Origin: Chitinophagaceae bacterium
Lineage (GTDB): Bacteria; Bacteroidota; Bacteroidia; Chitinophagales; Chitinophagaceae
Reading direction: 5' to 3'
Assembly (NCBI GenBank): GCA_019638625.1
Contig: JAHBTK010000004.1
Location: 1-64,000 of the forward strand
DNA length: 64,000 nt
Shown: positions 9,015 through 18,832 of the stretch, in pieces
How the letters are laid out: each line of letters opens with the position of its first letter
Position numbering within the stretch: position 1 is the first letter of the stretch
The notes under the pieces: model-generated
What the model was told of the DNA's origin: nothing
What the model saw: only the letters and a program-made list of their open reading frames with translations
The model's database searches: none
Position numbers and translations under genes: made by a program

Positions 9015-10640
9015 CTAGTAGTTGGGGTTTTGGGTTAAGTTAGGACTGGCATCAATTGTTGCCTGCGCTATTGGCCACCAGTAATTTTTTTCCGGATAGA
9101 ACTTTTTGGGAGGAGCAATGTTAAATGTTGTGCCTTTAGGCAAGTTGTTTAGTACTACGTCCGCTATCTTCCAGCGCCTGATATCGAAGTAGCGTAAGCC
9201 TTCAAAACCCAGTTCCCATTTCCGTTCATTTTGAACAGTTGCTCTGAAATCATCTTTTGAAAGGCCAGGAGTAATGTCTGGTAATCCTGCTCTTGCCCTT
9301 ACTTGGTTGATGGCATCATAGGCATCCTGTGTGGGTCCTGAAATTTCATTCTCTGCTTCTGCAAACATCAATAAAATATCTGCATACCGGAGTAATATAT
9401 GATTAGGGGCTTGTTCATTATCATGTATCTGGTTTTTGGCATTTTCGTCTATAAACTTCCTGACGGAAAGCGGGTAAGCTTTTTGAAAGGCCGGTCCGGC
9501 AAAACTATTCAAGTAAGTTGAATCGAAAATACCCCCATTAGAAAGCACCGTAATTTTGGCAACAAAGAAAGTAGTATAAAACCTGGGATCCCTGTTGGCA
9601 AAAGGTTGATCTGCGGAATATAAAGGCGACTGACTGGCTTTCATTCCATCGCTCATCAGGTAAGATTCTGCATATTCAGGCACAATGGCGCTGGAGCCCC
9701 AGCCACTGGCTACGCCGCTTTGTGTGGGCAGCCGGCGTGGACCAAAGGGCAGCAGATCGTTGTTCCCTTCCTGCGATCCGTTGGAAATATATTCTACATT
9801 AAAAAGCACTTCTTTATTATCTTCATTAGCGGCGGTAAATACTCCGTTATACGTGGGCATAAGGCCGATTTTGTCCGAATTTGCAGCAGCCAATTGCATC
9901 AGTTCGGTGGCTGCATTCTTCGCTGCTGTCCATCTGGCTGCATCATTGGCTTCGTTAAAGAGGGGGCTGGCCCAATATGTTAAAGCTCGTACCTTCAGCC
10001 CCATTGCTGCCTGCTTTGTAATCCTGCCCCGCTGGCTGTTATAGGGGTCTACCTGAAGTCTGCTGGCCGCAATGTCCAGATCAGAAATAATCTGAACAAA
10101 TACAGAATCTTTTGTTGTCCTGGGGACCCGAACTTCATTTAAATCAAGATTTTTCACTACAAGGGGAACATCACCATAGGTGCTTACCAGCCTCAGGTAA
10201 GTAATGGCCCGAAGAAATCTTGTTTGTCCTTCCACCTGCGACTTATAAGCATCCAAAAGATCAGAGGTTTCCAGCATGGTCAATATCCTGTTTGCCCATC
10301 CGATAGCGCGGTAAGAAATATCCCATAAATACTGAACATTCGGGGTGGTTGGAGATATATTCCCCGAAGAAAACTCATAATAGGGGGTATGCCAGGAAAA
10401 CTGAAAATAGAAACCATCTGACATTACATCCCAATAGTGACCGCCACCGTATACGCCACCAAGGCCACCTTGTCCTTTGCTTTGCATATAGTCGTATAGT
10501 TCGTTTAATGCGAGGTCGAAATCTTGTTGCGTTTTAAAAAAGCCATCAACGCTGGCAGAATCCAGCGGTACAAGATCAAGTGTTTTACTGCAACTAAAGA
10601 GGCTGATGACTACCCCAATTGCAAAAATTATCTTCTTCAT
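9015..10640 (-). CDS. RagB/SusD-family surface glycan-binding lipoprotein (PUL 1)
   Basis: SusD-like partner of the adjacent SusC transporter; these lipoproteins form the lid over the barrel and bind the incoming oligosaccharide. About 541 aa from the chosen ATG at 10638-10640 (MKKIIFAIGVV), which starts a lipoprotein signal with cysteine in SLFSCSK; an ATG four codons upstream is possible but gives a poorer signal. SusD features: DFDLALNELYDYM near the N-terminus, TPR-like helices, DILLMFAEAENEI, ELGFEGLRYFDIRRWK and the typical tail ending LTQNPNY. It starts 36 bp after the susC stop, so the two are one operon. Intact. Confidence 0.95.
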   Translation of the reverse strand: MKKIIFAIGVVISLFSCSKTLDLVPLDSASVDGFFKTQQDFDLALNELYDYMQSKGQGGLGGVYGGGHYWDVMSDGFYFQFSWHTPYYEFSSGNISPTTPNVQYLWDISYRAIGWANRILTMLETSDLLDAYKSQVEGQTRFLRAITYLRLVSTYGDVPLVVKNLDLNEVRVPRTTKDSVFVQIISDLDIAASRLQVDPYNSQRGRITKQAAMGLKVRALTYWASPLFNEANDAARWTAAKNAATELMQLAAANSDKIGLMPTYNGVFTAANEDNKEVLFNVEYISNGSQEGNNDLLPFGPRRLPTQSGVASGWGSSAIVPEYAESYLMSDGMKASQSPLYSADQPFANRDPRFYTTFFVAKITVLSNGGIFDSTYLNSFAGPAFQKAYPLSVRKFIDENAKNQIHDNEQAPNHILLRYADILLMFAEAENEISGPTQDAYDAINQVRARAGLPDITPGLSKDDFRATVQNERKWELGFEGLRYFDIRRWKIADVVLNNLPKGTTFNIAPPKKFYPEKNYWWPIAQATIDASPNLTQNPNY

Positions 10641-10675
10641 ATAACAATTCATTTTATTTTTTATGTATCCTTGAA

Positions 10676-13600
10676 TTAAAAAGAAACATTCAATCCAGCA
10701 GTATAAATTTTAAGCTGAGGAATACCACTTCGTCCCAGTTGATAACTTCTTTCAGGGTCGAAACCTTCAAATTTTGTAAAAGTGATCAGGTTCTGTGCAC
10801 TTACATAAAACTTGAATCCTGATATAAACGTCTTTGCAAAGTGTTTGCCAAGGTCGTATTGGAGTGTTATGTTTTTCAAACGCAGGAACGAACGATCCTG
10901 AACAAAAAAGGAATTGGGGAGTTGGGTATTTGGTCCTTGGGTATTCCATACCCTGGGCAAGGTAGTACTTGGGTTGTCGGGAGTCCATCTATCCATCCAG
11001 AATTTTCCAAAATTAGATCCCTGGAATGTAGGTGCATAGTATTCAAAGAATCCGTATGTTTGTGCATCGGCGATGCCCTGTAGTTGTATGTTTAAACTAA
11101 ACTGCTTATAACTTGTATTGACATTAAAGCCATACACCCAAAGGGGAGATTCCTGTCCGAGAACGATTCTATCGTACGCATCAATTTTACCATCAGGCTT
11201 ACCATCAGGTCCGGAGATATCTTCAAATTTAATATCGCCAGGGGCCGTACCGGGAAATTGCGTTGGCGAGTTGGCAATTTCATCGTCAGTCTGGAAAATG
11301 CCTTTCATTTTCAGTCCATATATAGCATCTACTGCTTCTCCACGCAGCAACGCATAATTACCGTTTACGATTCGGTCGTTAGCAGGCTGCTTGGAATCGT
11401 CGATATGTTGTATTCGATTCTTGTTGTACGCTACATTACCTCCAACGCTTAGTCTGAAATTACCCAGTCTTTCTGTATAATTTGCTGCAAACTCCCAACC
11501 TTTGTTTTGAACACTTGCCAGGTTGGTGGTGACTGAGGTAAACCCGCTTACAGAAGGTAATGGCGTATTGAATATGATGCCATCAGAAGATTTGATATAG
11601 TAGTCTGCTACTAGGTCGAGTTTAGAATTCAGAAGCCCGATATCCAGTCCGATATTGGATGTGGTAGTTGTTTCCCATCTCAGGTCGGGGTTTCCGAATG
11701 ATCTCTGGTTGGCGCCACCAACCGAAACACCATTGAAGTTGTAATTGTTTCCAAATCCTATCAAGGCAAGATAAGGGAAATCAGAGGATGCATATTGATT
11801 GCCTAATTTACCCCATGAAGCTCTCAGTTTGAGCAGGCTGATTCCGTGAACGTTCTGCATAAAGTTTTCGTGACTGATTACCCAGCCGGCAGATAAGGAT
11901 GGAAATACGCCGTATTTATTATTAGGGCCGAATCGTGAAGAACCATCACGACGCAGATTGGCTTCCAGCAGATACCTGTCCGAAAAGCTATAGTTTACCC
12001 TTGCAAATTGTGATACCAGTGCGTTCTGACTTGCATTGCCCGAGTTGAACTGCGTTGCTGGGTCTCCGGCAGAGATGATGCGTGTAAGGTTAGATGAATA
12101 GCCTCTCCTGGATGTAGTAGTACTGCTCCAGTAATTGGTTTCCTGGCTTGCCCCCAGCAGTACTTTAAGCTGGTGTTCGCCAAATGTTTTATCATACGTG
12201 GCCTGGATATAGGGGTTGATCCTTTTGGATTCTGTATGGGTAACAGACAGAGAGGCGGAAGCCAGGTTACTGGATAACTGAGTAAGTGTGTAACCCTGTT
12301 CAAGCAACTCCTTGTAACGCCAGTTATAACCCACCGCTGCCGAAGACCAGGCGTTTCTGTCAAATGGATTTATATTTACAGTAAGCGTACCTCTTACATG
12401 TAAACCTTTAATAACTTCCCAGTCAGCGTATACAGAACCCAAAAATGTTTGGGTCACAGATTTTACCTGATTACCAACAGACCGGCGCAAAGCGTTCTCC
12501 TGCTGTACCTGGTTGAGAGACAAAAAAGATGTGTTATCTATTAACGCAAGTTGACCATCTGAGGTATAGGCAGGCATAACCGGCGTACCCCTCATGCCAT
12601 CCAGTACAGATAGTAGTAAGATATCGCTTGCGGGCATATCTTCTACCCCTCTGCTCAATGCCAGGCTTGTACCTATGGTAACATTGTCAAAAACCTTAGA
12701 ATCCAGGTTAAAGCGAATGTTATAACGTTTAAAGTTACCCGCCTGAACCACAGCATCCTGGTTTAACATTCCAAAAGACAGGAAGTAATTGGTATTATTG
12801 CTTCCTCCGGATACCGATAATTCGTGATTGGTGATCGGAGTCAATTTGTCCGGAAATAATAGTTTCATCCAATCCGTATTGGTAGTATCTCCATATGCTG
12901 CATATTTTTGAATTACAGAATCGGGAAAAGACTTTGTTTGCCCGCTGTTGGCAGTAGCCTCATTCATCAGCGTCATAAAATCCATCGTATTGGTAACCAT
13001 TTGCGGTAAGTTGGTTGGTCGTGAAAAACCGTAATATCCATTGTATTTAACCATTGGCTTATTTCCCCGCTTACCGCGTTTTGTTGTAATCAGTATAACA
13101 CCGTTGGCGGCTCTTGATCCGTATATAGCAGAAGACGCAGCATCTTTCAATACCGAAATAGATTCAATATCATCCGGGTTGATAGAATTCAGGGGGTTGA
13201 TGGATTTACCGGTAATGCCTCCACCTCCCGCATCGTATAGAGGAGTAGTTTCGTTGGTGACTATTACTCCATCAATAATGATCAGCGGATCGGCATTGTT
13301 AAGCGTACCAACACCTCGGATAATAATCCGAGATGTTTCATCGCCTGCCAGCCCTGAATTCTGGTTTAGATTTACGCCGGCTACCTTACCTGCAAGAATC
13401 TGCGAAGCGTTAGTAATAGGCTGGTTTTCAAACTGATTGGAGGAGATAACACCCACGGATCCGGTAAGGTTAATTTTCCTTTGAGTTCCATAACCCACCA
13501 CCACGATTTCGTCCGGTATACTGACGTTCAGCTCCATTTTAATCTCCACAAAAGACTCATTTCCTACTGTTACAGACACTGTCGTGTGTCCTACCATTGT

Positions 13601-14212
13601 AAATTCCAATATTTCCCCTCGGTCAGCTTCAATGCTGAATACTCCTTTTGCGTCGGTCATCGTTCCTTGACCAGAATGTTTTGCTATTACAGATACCCCC
13701 TCCAATGGCTTTCCATCAGTGTCTTTTACCAGACCGTTAATTTTTCTCGGAGGTACTGTCTCTTTCTCATCGTTGATAATTGCACTGGAAAAAAGATCTT
13801 TCTCTTTGATAATCACAGTTTTACCAACAATAACGTACTTTAATGGTTTGCCATCTAGGCATTCCTTAAGAGCTTCTTCCAGAAGAACATTTTTAAGCTG
13901 TACAGTTACATTTCCAGCTCTTTCAATTATATCGTAAGCGTACAGAAAGTCATATCCACTCTGCTTTTGTATTTGTTTAAATACTTTATTGAGTGGTGCA
14001 TTTTTTTCAGAAAGGGTTATTTGCGACCTCCCCTCCGCACTTACTGCTAAACATGCTGCCAGCATTATAAAGGCAATTAATTTCATGGCACGAAGCAATT
14101 GGTTGGTTGACGGCCTTTTTCTTATATCAGGCTCTATCCGTATTGCCATTTTTTTCATCTTGGCAAAAGCAATCGGAACAGGCTGATGAAGGCCCATTGA
14201 ATTAAATAGCAT
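10676..14212 (-). CDS. SusC/RagA-family TonB-dependent transporter with STN domain (PUL 1)
   Basis: Outer-membrane importer of the PUL 1 glycan, powered by TonB. Order of domains in 1178 aa: N-terminal membrane/signal region (about 25-62, ending SAEG), STN domain (about 65-140, LSEKNAPLNKVFKQIQKQ), carboxypeptidase-regulatory-like domain (about 155-235, GLVKDTDGKPLEGVSVIAK), plug (about 235-345, VVVGYGTQRKINLTGSVG, with the SusC-class segment AASSAIYGSRAANGVILITT), then the 22-strand barrel to the C-terminal F. The STN domain lets the transporter signal to the FecR anti-sigma encoded just upstream. The ATG start is supported because the DNA around it aligns with the second susC start at 55214. 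Intact. Confidence 0.96.
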   Translation of the reverse strand: MLFNSMGLHQPVPIAFAKMKKMAIRIEPDIRKRPSTNQLLRAMKLIAFIMLAACLAVSAEGRSQITLSEKNAPLNKVFKQIQKQSGYDFLYAYDIIERAGNVTVQLKNVLLEEALKECLDGKPLKYVIVGKTVIIKEKDLFSSAIINDEKETVPPRKINGLVKDTDGKPLEGVSVIAKHSGQGTMTDAKGVFSIEADRGEILEFTMVGHTTVSVTVGNESFVEIKMELNVSIPDEIVVVGYGTQRKINLTGSVGVISSNQFENQPITNASQILAGKVAGVNLNQNSGLAGDETSRIIIRGVGTLNNADPLIIIDGVIVTNETTPLYDAGGGGITGKSINPLNSINPDDIESISVLKDAASSAIYGSRAANGVILITTKRGKRGNKPMVKYNGYYGFSRPTNLPQMVTNTMDFMTLMNEATANSGQTKSFPDSVIQKYAAYGDTTNTDWMKLLFPDKLTPITNHELSVSGGSNNTNYFLSFGMLNQDAVVQAGNFKRYNIRFNLDSKVFDNVTIGTSLALSRGVEDMPASDILLLSVLDGMRGTPVMPAYTSDGQLALIDNTSFLSLNQVQQENALRRSVGNQVKSVTQTFLGSVYADWEVIKGLHVRGTLTVNINPFDRNAWSSAAVGYNWRYKELLEQGYTLTQLSSNLASASLSVTHTESKRINPYIQATYDKTFGEHQLKVLLGASQETNYWSSTTTSRRGYSSNLTRIISAGDPATQFNSGNASQNALVSQFARVNYSFSDRYLLEANLRRDGSSRFGPNNKYGVFPSLSAGWVISHENFMQNVHGISLLKLRASWGKLGNQYASSDFPYLALIGFGNNYNFNGVSVGGANQRSFGNPDLRWETTTTSNIGLDIGLLNSKLDLVADYYIKSSDGIIFNTPLPSVSGFTSVTTNLASVQNKGWEFAANYTERLGNFRLSVGGNVAYNKNRIQHIDDSKQPANDRIVNGNYALLRGEAVDAIYGLKMKGIFQTDDEIANSPTQFPGTAPGDIKFEDISGPDGKPDGKIDAYDRIVLGQESPLWVYGFNVNTSYKQFSLNIQLQGIADAQTYGFFEYYAPTFQGSNFGKFWMDRWTPDNPSTTLPRVWNTQGPNTQLPNSFFVQDRSFLRLKNITLQYDLGKHFAKTFISGFKFYVSAQNLITFTKFEGFDPERSYQLGRSGIPQLKIYTAGLNVSF

Positions 14213-14313
14213 AATTTTGGTTTGTTTGGTTTTAGTGAATAAACAGTCGTGCTGATTGTATTTTAGCTAATCCAACACGGCCAGCGTGTTCGCTGCACTG
14301 CTGGCCATTTATT
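14213..14313 (-). promoter_or_regulatory. conserved structured leader of susC (PUL 1)
   Basis: Between fecR and susC. Read on the minus strand it has a hairpin (GGCCAGC at 14300-14306 with GCTGGCC at 14279-14285 as exact complements), then ATACAATC-GC-GACTG, then TTATTCAC, then a CAAACCAAA-TTATGC block that ends in the susC start codon. The same blocks in the same order precede the other susC (55215-55307). This looks like a promoter plus 5' untranslated region shared by ECF-controlled sus operons here. Confidence 0.6.
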
Positions 14314-14361
14314 TTTTGAATCAACTATCTATAATCAATATTTTTTTGTTTAGTAAATTTT

Positions 14362-15537
14362 TCAGGGTGTTATAATAATTTTTCTATCTTCCAGTTCGCA
14401 TTTTACTCTTCCAGTTTCTTCCAGTATTCTTAGCACTTCCGATACATTTACCTGTCGTGAAATTGCTCCTCCGAAATCAGTATGAATTTTTCCACGGTAT
14501 TCTACATCCACATCATACCACCTAGCAACCTGTTGCATGATGGTTTCTATATTAGTTTTTTCACTAAAAATAAATTTTCCATTCTTCCACGCCATTATTT
14601 CCTCTATATCAACATCCTTTTCAACTGAAATTTTTTGAGCAACCCACGCCTGCTCGCCAGGTTGTAATATTTTTTTGATTCTTCCATTGCTGACTTCTAC
14701 GCTTCCTTCTAATAAAGTAACTTTAGTAAGTGCTTCATCATCATAGGCATTCACGTTAAAACGAGTACCCAAAACTTCTATTTCCGTTGCATTTTTTATT
14801 ACTTTAAAAGACGTATTCTTGTAATGAGCCACTTCAAAGTAAGCCTCACCACTCATAGAAACTACTCTTTCGGTTCCAGCAAAAGCAACGGGATAGGTAA
14901 TGGATGAACCTGCATTGAGCCATACCTGTGAGCCATCACTCAATGTTATATCTATCACCCTGCTGCCCCGCGGATTGGTAAGTGTGTTGTACACGACTTC
15001 ATTGGCATCACCTAAATAAACGATCTTTCCGTCTGCGGTTTTTGAAAGCTGCACATTGCCTTGTGTAATAGCGGTGAGGCTGTCAACAGCAATCGTGTTG
15101 CCGTTAGCTAATGTGATGGTGGCTTTGGTGACACTCGGCGCTTCGATATCATTTACTTCTTTGGCATGCACGATTTCGTCAGTAGTCTCAGTCGGTTTGT
15201 TGACGACGCCCAGCCAGTAGGTTAATCCAACGATGAAAAGAACAGAAGCCGCGACAGCCACCCGAAACCAAGAACGCCGGTAGAGCGGGGTAATCCGCAG
15301 CGCCGGGATTTGATGCAACACTTTCACATAAATGCTTTCTTCAGTATCCTGCAATCGGCCGGGATAATCTCCGGCGATCCACCGGCTAAGCTGATCCTCA
15401 TCTTGCAGTGCATCAAAAAAATGCCGATTGGCCTCAGACTGAGCTTTCCAGTTTTCCAGACGCAGAGCTTCTGTTTCGGTGAGCGATGCCTGCAGATACT
15501 TATATAAAAGCAGAGCGATTTGTTGCTGTTCTGTCAT
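14362..15537 (-). CDS. FecR-family anti-sigma factor (PUL 1)
   Basis: Inner-membrane anti-sigma factor that holds the co-encoded ECF sigma factor until the STN domain of the loaded SusC transporter signals. 391 aa: cytoplasmic N-terminal sigma-binding part (about 1-90, with many acidic residues), one transmembrane helix (about 94-115, VAVAASVLFIVGLTYWLGVV), FecR domain in the periplasm (about 195-290, containing GSRVIDITLSDGSQVWLNAGS and GEAYFEVAHYK), and a C-terminal DUF4974-like domain (about 315-390, FSEKTNIETIMQQVARWYDV). Length and order are standard. The gene begins 126 bp after the sigma gene stop and is followed by the susC leader. Confidence 0.94.
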   Translation of the reverse strand: MTEQQQIALLLYKYLQASLTETEALRLENWKAQSEANRHFFDALQDEDQLSRWIAGDYPGRLQDTEESIYVKVLHQIPALRITPLYRRSWFRVAVAASVLFIVGLTYWLGVVNKPTETTDEIVHAKEVNDIEAPSVTKATITLANGNTIAVDSLTAITQGNVQLSKTADGKIVYLGDANEVVYNTLTNPRGSRVIDITLSDGSQVWLNAGSSITYPVAFAGTERVVSMSGEAYFEVAHYKNTSFKVIKNATEIEVLGTRFNVNAYDDEALTKVTLLEGSVEVSNGRIKKILQPGEQAWVAQKISVEKDVDIEEIMAWKNGKFIFSEKTNIETIMQQVARWYDVDVEYRGKIHTDFGGAISRQVNVSEVLRILEETGRVKCELEDRKIIITP

Positions 15538-15663
15538 ATCAAAATTATTGATCAGGATAAGATTTGTAGGTGAAAAGCCGCCTTTAATATATACTACAGC
15601 CCGGGGAGTAAATCCAACTAAAAAATTTAATAAAAAAATGACGGTAAGTTCAAATACCGTTCA

Positions 15664-16278
15664 TCAGGCAGGTACACTTTGTCCCGTTTCAAGCCAGATC
15701 AGGAGCGCTATGAGAATTGGTTTATCAGAGAGCGCTATTTTCAAAAGCCGGATGGCATTGGCTTTTTGGTTCTGGACAGTCTGCACTCTGAGATTCAGCC
15801 GCAGCGCTATTTCGGATGGTTTCAGCCCCTCAGAATACGATAGCAGGAAGACTTCCTTCATCTTTTTGGGCATCTGTTCCACTTCGGCATATACCAGCTT
15901 CATTAGTTCCTGCCGGATTTCCTGAAGCACAAAATCCGGCTCTGTATCAGCACTCAATTGCTTTTCCAGTTCTTGCTGCCGGGCGGTTTTCACCCGTAGC
16001 TGTTTCAGAAAATTAATGCAGCCGTTGCGGGCAGTAACATGCAGGAAAGCCCGCACATATTCCAGGGTTTCAAACCGGTCGCGGTTATTCCAGAGCTTCA
16101 CAAAAGTATCAGCGGCCAGTTCCTCGGCATCTTCCGTATTGCCGACCCATTGCTGTACAAAACGGAAAACAGGGAGATACAGTTGTTTGTACACGGCGCG
16201 GAACGCCGCAGGCTCTCCTGCCGCAAAACGCCGGATCAGTTCAGGCTCGTGATAATATGTGGACTGCGCTTTCAACAT
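15664..16278 (-). CDS. ECF sigma-70 factor, FecI-like (PUL 1)
   Basis: RNA polymerase sigma factor expected to drive the sus operon downstream. 204 aa with region 2 (about 8-80: FAAGEPAAFRAVYKQLYLPVFRFV, then TEDAEELAADTFVKLW, the core-binding and -10 segment) and region 4 (about 125-180: MPKKMKEVFLLSYSEGLKPSEIALRL, the helix-turn-helix for -35 binding). This is the usual Bacteroidota sigma/FecR/SusC/SusD arrangement. The ATG at 16276-16278 is the natural start. Its final 15 residues are hydrophobic, a minor oddity. Confidence 0.94.
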   Translation of the reverse strand: MLKAQSTYYHEPELIRRFAAGEPAAFRAVYKQLYLPVFRFVQQWVGNTEDAEELAADTFVKLWNNRDRFETLEYVRAFLHVTARNGCINFLKQLRVKTARQQELEKQLSADTEPDFVLQEIRQELMKLVYAEVEQMPKKMKEVFLLSYSEGLKPSEIALRLNLRVQTVQNQKANAIRLLKIALSDKPILIALLIWLETGQSVPA

Positions 16279-17015
16279 GTCGGCCTTAAAAATAAGGAAA
16301 ACCCATTAGATGATTTTTCGATGACTTTTTTAGTAAGACGGGGTCTAAGTCACCGGTGCATATTTAATTGTAAGATTTTCAGGAAATTATCGAGAATTAT
16401 TGACCTGAAAAAACTGCTTAAGAGCGGCTGCTCCCGGACAAAAGCAGAAAGTAAATGACGGCCTGGTAAGCCTATAGGATAAGTGTCCCGCGTCAATCTC
16501 CTTCTCTAACCACTGCGCTTGGCTCTCCGCCGGGAGGCCAGAGCCCCTGGTCTCTTGCTTCCTCAATATCGGCTTGCTCCCGTTCAATTGTATCCTTTTT
16601 ATCTTTTATTCGCTTCATCCATGTAATAAAGAACCTTTCAAGACACAACAACAATAAAAAGCCAACTGCCAGGTTGATCAGGTATGCCTGCGTAATTCCG
16701 CTGAATATAAAAGCCATGTACCCGGCAATAACGCTTAGAGAAAGCATCAGAACAGAAAACGCCTTTCCTGCTACTTCCGTGTAAGCGGTCCCGCCAGCTT
16801 GTCTTTTTCTTATAGCAGGCAAAACAATCTGAGCCGGCAAATGGCCTGTTATTTGTTATACAGGTAGAGAACGGGGCTTGTATAAAAGCTTTTTCGGCGC
16901 TCCCGTTAATAAACACCGGCATTCGTTATATTCCGTTGTAAGTAATGGTTGCAATCTAACTATAAGGCGTACCTGCACAACGGAAGGAATCTATTAATCT
17001 TATAAATAAGTTTTT
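16279..17015. other. 737-bp spacer, no convincing gene except one weak membrane frame
   Basis: Holds the promoter region of the PUL 1 sigma gene on one side and of the 17016 gene on the other. A minus-strand open frame at 16493-16855 encodes a hydrophobic stretch (two possible membrane helices, SVLMLSLSVIAGYMAFIF and AYLINLAVGFLLLLCLE) followed by a charged tail ending VVREGD. It has no ATG before its internal Met and no ribosome-binding site; it could be a small membrane protein with an unusual start or a broken gene. Confidence 0.4.
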
Positions 17016-17573
17016 ATGGAGGGATCGCTTATTCAACAGGTCATAGCACAGCTTGCATTACCGGAAATTTCAAAAGTAGATCCTAATCTGCAACAGATAC
17101 CGGGTATTGAAGACTATACAATTTTACAAAAGCTTACCCAGGCTTCCGTTCCTGCGGTATTATTGGGTATCGCGAATATCACCGAGGATGAGAATGAAGA
17201 ACCGGATAAATATAATGCTGCCGGGCGTTCGCTGAATATGTCACTGATCTTCCCCAGGAACTATGATCAGATAGTCCGGTCCGTTGCAGAATATGCCGGA
17301 GCGCCCGTAGAGAATGCCCGGTCATTTTTGGAACAGGTAGCGATGGCGGCGGAGTCTGTTATCCTTGAAAACCTTGGAGCTGATGCCAGTGTATTACAGA
17401 TACGCGATTACGTGATCGGGGAAAAGCATAAGATATTTTTCTACCTGCCGCCCCAATTACATATTGGGACGTTAATGGGAGATCCGAGCCAGGATGACCG
17501 CACAAAAAAAATGGAGGGCCCTTTTTCCAATATTGCGCATAAAATAGAGGACGGCTTATCAAAACCTGAATAA
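17016..17573 (+). CDS. conserved-looking cytoplasmic protein of unknown function
   Basis: A 185-aa protein starting MEGSLIQQVIAQLALP. No signal peptide or membrane helix. It is mainly helical with a central segment (about 95-130, ENARSFLEQVAMAAESVILE) and a short beta-like part (KHKIFFYLPPQLHIGTLMGD). I recognise no named family; the general layout faintly recalls the small-helical DUF937/YidB group but I see no diagnostic motif. It is monocistronic in appearance: the next gene is convergent and only 23 bp away. Base and codon use match neighbours. It sits at the edge of the stress cluster, which hints at a stress role without proving it. Confidence 0.7.
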   Translation: MEGSLIQQVIAQLALPEISKVDPNLQQIPGIEDYTILQKLTQASVPAVLLGIANITEDENEEPDKYNAAGRSLNMSLIFPRNYDQIVRSVAEYAGAPVENARSFLEQVAMAAESVILENLGADASVLQIRDYVIGEKHKIFFYLPPQLHIGTLMGDPSQDDRTKKMEGPFSNIAHKIEDGLSKPE

Positions 17574-17596
17574 AAAGGTTGTTAAGGCGCCTGTTT

Positions 17597-18577
17597 TCAA
17601 AAAAGCTTTTCTTTCAGAAAGCCCGCGATCTGTGAAACAGCAGCTTTCGTCGCAGGCAGGTGCGCCAGGGGATTTAACATGCCGAAATCGTGTATCATTC
17701 CCTGGTAGCGTGTTAATGTCACTTCCACTCCTGCCTGGTCCAGCTTCCGCGCGTATGCCTCCGCTTCATCCCGTAAAACATCGTTCTCTGCAGTTTGGAT
17801 AAGCGCCGGTGGCAACCCCTTCAGATCATCTAACGAGGCTTGTAAAGGGGATGCGTATTTATTCTTCCGTTCATCCGGTTTTTCGGTATAGTTGCTCCAG
17901 AACCACTTCATCATATTTCGTGTCAAAAACCTGCCTTCTGCAAAAAGCTTGTAGGACTCAGTCCCGAAATCTGCATCCGTTACAGGCCATAACAGTACCT
18001 GCCCCTTGATCTCCGGACCCTGCTTATCTTTAGCCATCAGGGTAATAACGGTGCTCATATTGCCTCCTACGCTATTGCCTGCAATCACCAGATTGCTGCC
18101 GTCTACTCCTACTTCGTTGCCTTTCTCCGCCAGCCATTTTGTGAGATGATAGATCTGGTTAATGGCGATGGGGTATCTTGCTTCAGGAGAAGGGCTATAA
18201 TCCGGGAATACGGCTGCGGCACCGCTTTGCACCACAATATCCCGCACCAGTCTTCTATGCGTGGGATAATCACCCAATACCCATCCGCCGCCGTGTATGA
18301 ACAGGAATACAGGCAGCAGGTCCTTGCTGTCTTCTGGTTTTACAATATGAATATTTACAGGAACCTCATCCTGTAATACAAGGCTTTCCGACTCTTCAAT
18401 GCCGTGAAGCGTTACGTTGACTGATGCCTGAAGATCACGCAGCACTTTCCTGGCATCTACAGGTGTCAGCTCTTCAATAGCAGGTGCATCAGGATCCGTT
18501 GTTTTTTCCAGGAAGCGCCGGACTTCTTTAAATATTCCCGGATCTTCGGCCGGAGGGATGAATGATGTATTCGACAT
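17597..18577 (-). CDS. alpha/beta hydrolase, hormone-sensitive-lipase-like esterase
   Basis: A 326-aa cytoplasmic carboxylesterase of the HSL (family IV) group that hydrolyses short acyl esters. The oxyanion-hole motif HGGGW is at about residue 124, the nucleophile elbow is GNSVGGN (Gly-X-Ser-X-Gly), the acid is in TAENDVLRDE and the histidine in GMIHDFGML near the C-terminus, so the triad is complete. No signal peptide. It has an N-terminal cap region of about 80 residues, as expected. The gene is convergent with the 17016 gene and follows the tiny membrane-protein gene at 18613-18783, 35 bp upstream, possibly as one transcript. Confidence 0.9.
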   Translation of the reverse strand: MSNTSFIPPAEDPGIFKEVRRFLEKTTDPDAPAIEELTPVDARKVLRDLQASVNVTLHGIEESESLVLQDEVPVNIHIVKPEDSKDLLPVFLFIHGGGWVLGDYPTHRRLVRDIVVQSGAAAVFPDYSPSPEARYPIAINQIYHLTKWLAEKGNEVGVDGSNLVIAGNSVGGNMSTVITLMAKDKQGPEIKGQVLLWPVTDADFGTESYKLFAEGRFLTRNMMKWFWSNYTEKPDERKNKYASPLQASLDDLKGLPPALIQTAENDVLRDEAEAYARKLDQAGVEVTLTRYQGMIHDFGMLNPLAHLPATKAAVSQIAGFLKEKLF

Positions 18578-18612
18578 ATTGTCAATTTTAAATGAAGACC
18601 AGCCTTATAACT

Positions 18613-18804
<192 letters not shown>

Positions 18805-18832
18805 CTAATAAAATAGCATCCTGTCCACGTTT

